64,000 bases of DNA. Source: Verrucomicrobiia bacterium. GTDB taxonomy: Bacteria; Patescibacteriota; Saccharimonadia; Saccharimonadales; Saccharimonadaceae. This document shows positions 62,939-64,000 of this stretch, piece by piece. Position numbers and translations under genes: made by a program. Numbering within the stretch: position 1 is the stretch's first letter; every line of letters begins with the position of its first letter. A model generated the notes under the pieces. It had not been told where the DNA came from, made no database searches, and saw only the letters and a program-made list of their open reading frames with translations. The stretch spans positions 372,001-436,000 of the forward strand of contig DASPIB010000001.1 of NCBI GenBank assembly GCA_035629335.1. The letters run 5' to 3'.

Positions 62939-64000
62939 ATGGTGACCGCGAATATTCTTGAACAGTACGAGCCGACTATTGGTATCGAGTGTCATGTTCA
63001 GCTAAAAACTGCCACAAAACTGTTTTCTGGTGCCGATAACGACGCCCGCGATAAAGAACCGAACACCGTCGTGAGCCCGGTTGATTTTGGCTTTCCCGGC
63101 GTGCTACCAGTACTCAACGAAGCAGCCGTAACATTGGCGATTCGTGCTGGCTTGGCCTTAAAAAGCGAGATCGCCCGCTTAAGCCGCTTTGACCGCAAGC
63201 ATTATTTTTACCCAGATCTTCCTAAAGGTTACCAGATCACTCAGATGTACCAGCCAATTATTGGCCCCGGTGTGGTCGAGGCGCCGCTGAGTGACGGGCG
63301 CAGCATTGCGGTGCGTATTCACCACGCCCATCTTGAAGAAGACGCCGGCAAACTAACGCATCCAACCGGCAAAGATTACAGCCTGGTTGATTTAAACCGG
63401 GCCGGTACGCCATTGATCGAAATAGTATCCGAGGCCGACATGCACTCTCCGGAGGAAGCCAAGGCCTACGCCCAAGAACTTTATTTGCTTATGACTTATG
63501 CGGGTGTGACGAACGGCGATTTGTATCATGGCAACATGCGCTTTGATGTTAATATTTCGGTGGCAAAAAAAAGCGCCAAAGAGTGGGGAACGCGGGCTGA
63601 GATTAAGAATTTGAACTCGTTCAGAAGTGTTGAAAAGGCTGCAGAGTTTGAATTTAAACGGCAAGTTGCACTTTTAGAACGTGGCGAGAAGGTGGTTCAG
63701 GAAACACGCGGCTGGAACGACGCCACGCTTGAAACTTTTAGTCAGCGCACTAAGGAAGACGCACAGGATTACCGTTACTTTCCTGATGCCGATATTCCAC
63801 CAGTGGTGATTTCAGAAGAGCAAATTGGAGCCGTCCGCGCTGCCATGCCAACCTTGCCTTCAGAGTACCGTGCCGCATGGCAAACGATGCAACTCGACAA
63901 TTCAGTGGTTAACGCCCTGCTGGCTTCACAGCAAAATGCTGCGGTGGTGCTTGAATTGCAAGCAAATTACGGCGATGCGACTGCACGTCGGGTTGCTTAC
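62939..64000 (+). CDS. gatB: Asp/Glu-tRNA amidotransferase subunit B (partial)
   Basis: The ATG at 62939 directly follows the previous stop, and the frame is open to the right edge (354 codons). YEPTIGIECHVQLKT opens it, with DNDARDKEPN, RFDRKHYFYPDLPKGYQIT, HLEEDAGKLTHP, DLNRAGTPLIEIVSE and a DYRYFPDADIPPVVIS block. This is the kinase-like core that activates the tRNA-bound Glu or Asp; the C-terminal YqeY-like tail is cut off. It partners GatC and GatA. Confidence 0.95.
   Translation, partial: MVTANILEQYEPTIGIECHVQLKTATKLFSGADNDARDKEPNTVVSPVDFGFPGVLPVLNEAAVTLAIRAGLALKSEIARLSRFDRKHYFYPDLPKGYQITQMYQPIIGPGVVEAPLSDGRSIAVRIHHAHLEEDAGKLTHPTGKDYSLVDLNRAGTPLIEIVSEADMHSPEEAKAYAQELYLLMTYAGVTNGDLYHGNMRFDVNISVAKKSAKEWGTRAEIKNLNSFRSVEKAAEFEFKRQVALLERGEKVVQETRGWNDATLETFSQRTKEDAQDYRYFPDADIPPVVISEEQIGAVRAAMPTLPSEYRAAWQTMQLDNSVVNALLASQQNAAVVLELQANYGDATARRVAY

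Noticed and set aside
1-64000. CRISPR array, prophage or integron
   Set aside because: No regularly spaced direct repeats, phage structural genes or integrase were seen in this window.

Overview
The window looks like a chromosomal segment from a Patescibacteria/CPR bacterium, most likely a Saccharibacterium (TM7). The support is gene content and order: rpmF-nusB-NUDIX-rnc, rpsP-KH, a split transketolase beside fba and gap, and gatC-gatA-small membrane gene-gatB. Genes are small and tightly packed, often overlapping by 1-4 bases. There are many compact membrane proteins of unknown function. TGA is used as a stop (for example pheS and rpiB), which argues against the recoded CPR groups. The lineage call is inference; no database was searched.

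Layout. 1-5.7 kb holds translation and RNA genes (leuS end, bL32, nusB, NUDIX, rnc, rpsP, KH protein, a cysteine-desulfurase-like enzyme, trmD). 5.9-9.9 kb holds a nickel superoxide dismutase with a membrane-fused maturation protease, an inositol-phosphatase-like enzyme, tRNA-Gln(CUG), an unknown gene and a CPBP protease. 10-31 kb is accessory: two ABC-2 exporters, a PadR/HAAS regulatory pair, two NUDIX hydrolases (one NUDT9-like), a short UvrA-like ATPase with an ArsR regulator, an AlkZ-like glycosylase, a secreted serine hydrolase, an MFS transporter, an HxlR/SDR pair and a divergent nucleoside-hydrolase-like protein. 31-38.6 kb holds a PAP2-DAG kinase-PLD lipid operon, a DEAD-box helicase, a BcrC-like phosphatase, rmuC and an aquaporin.

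38.7-49 kb holds a ZIP transporter, pheST, a membrane FKBP, a glutaredoxin/thioredoxin reductase pair, GDPD, ppa and rel. Between ppa and rel lies a large three-part inverted repeat. 49.4-57.3 kb is a central-carbon run: gap, rpiB, rpe, split transketolase, class II aldolase, a PfkB kinase, a conserved unknown and a LOG-like protein. 57.3-64 kb holds a putative lipoprotein, uvrB, two small unknowns and gatC-gatA-membrane protein-gatB (gatB runs off the end).

How it fits together. The sugar genes link triose phosphates to pentose phosphates without a recognisable ATP-PfkA in view. GatCAB and the tRNA-Gln suggest amidation of Glu-tRNA(Gln). The lipid-handling, export and DNA-protection genes fit a host-dependent cell that scavenges lipids and faces toxins, but that is inference. 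The most general signal is architectural. Many first genes of transcription units have a -10 box 6-9 bases before the start codon and no Shine-Dalgarno sequence, which predicts leaderless mRNAs. Downstream genes usually have clear AGGAG-type sites.
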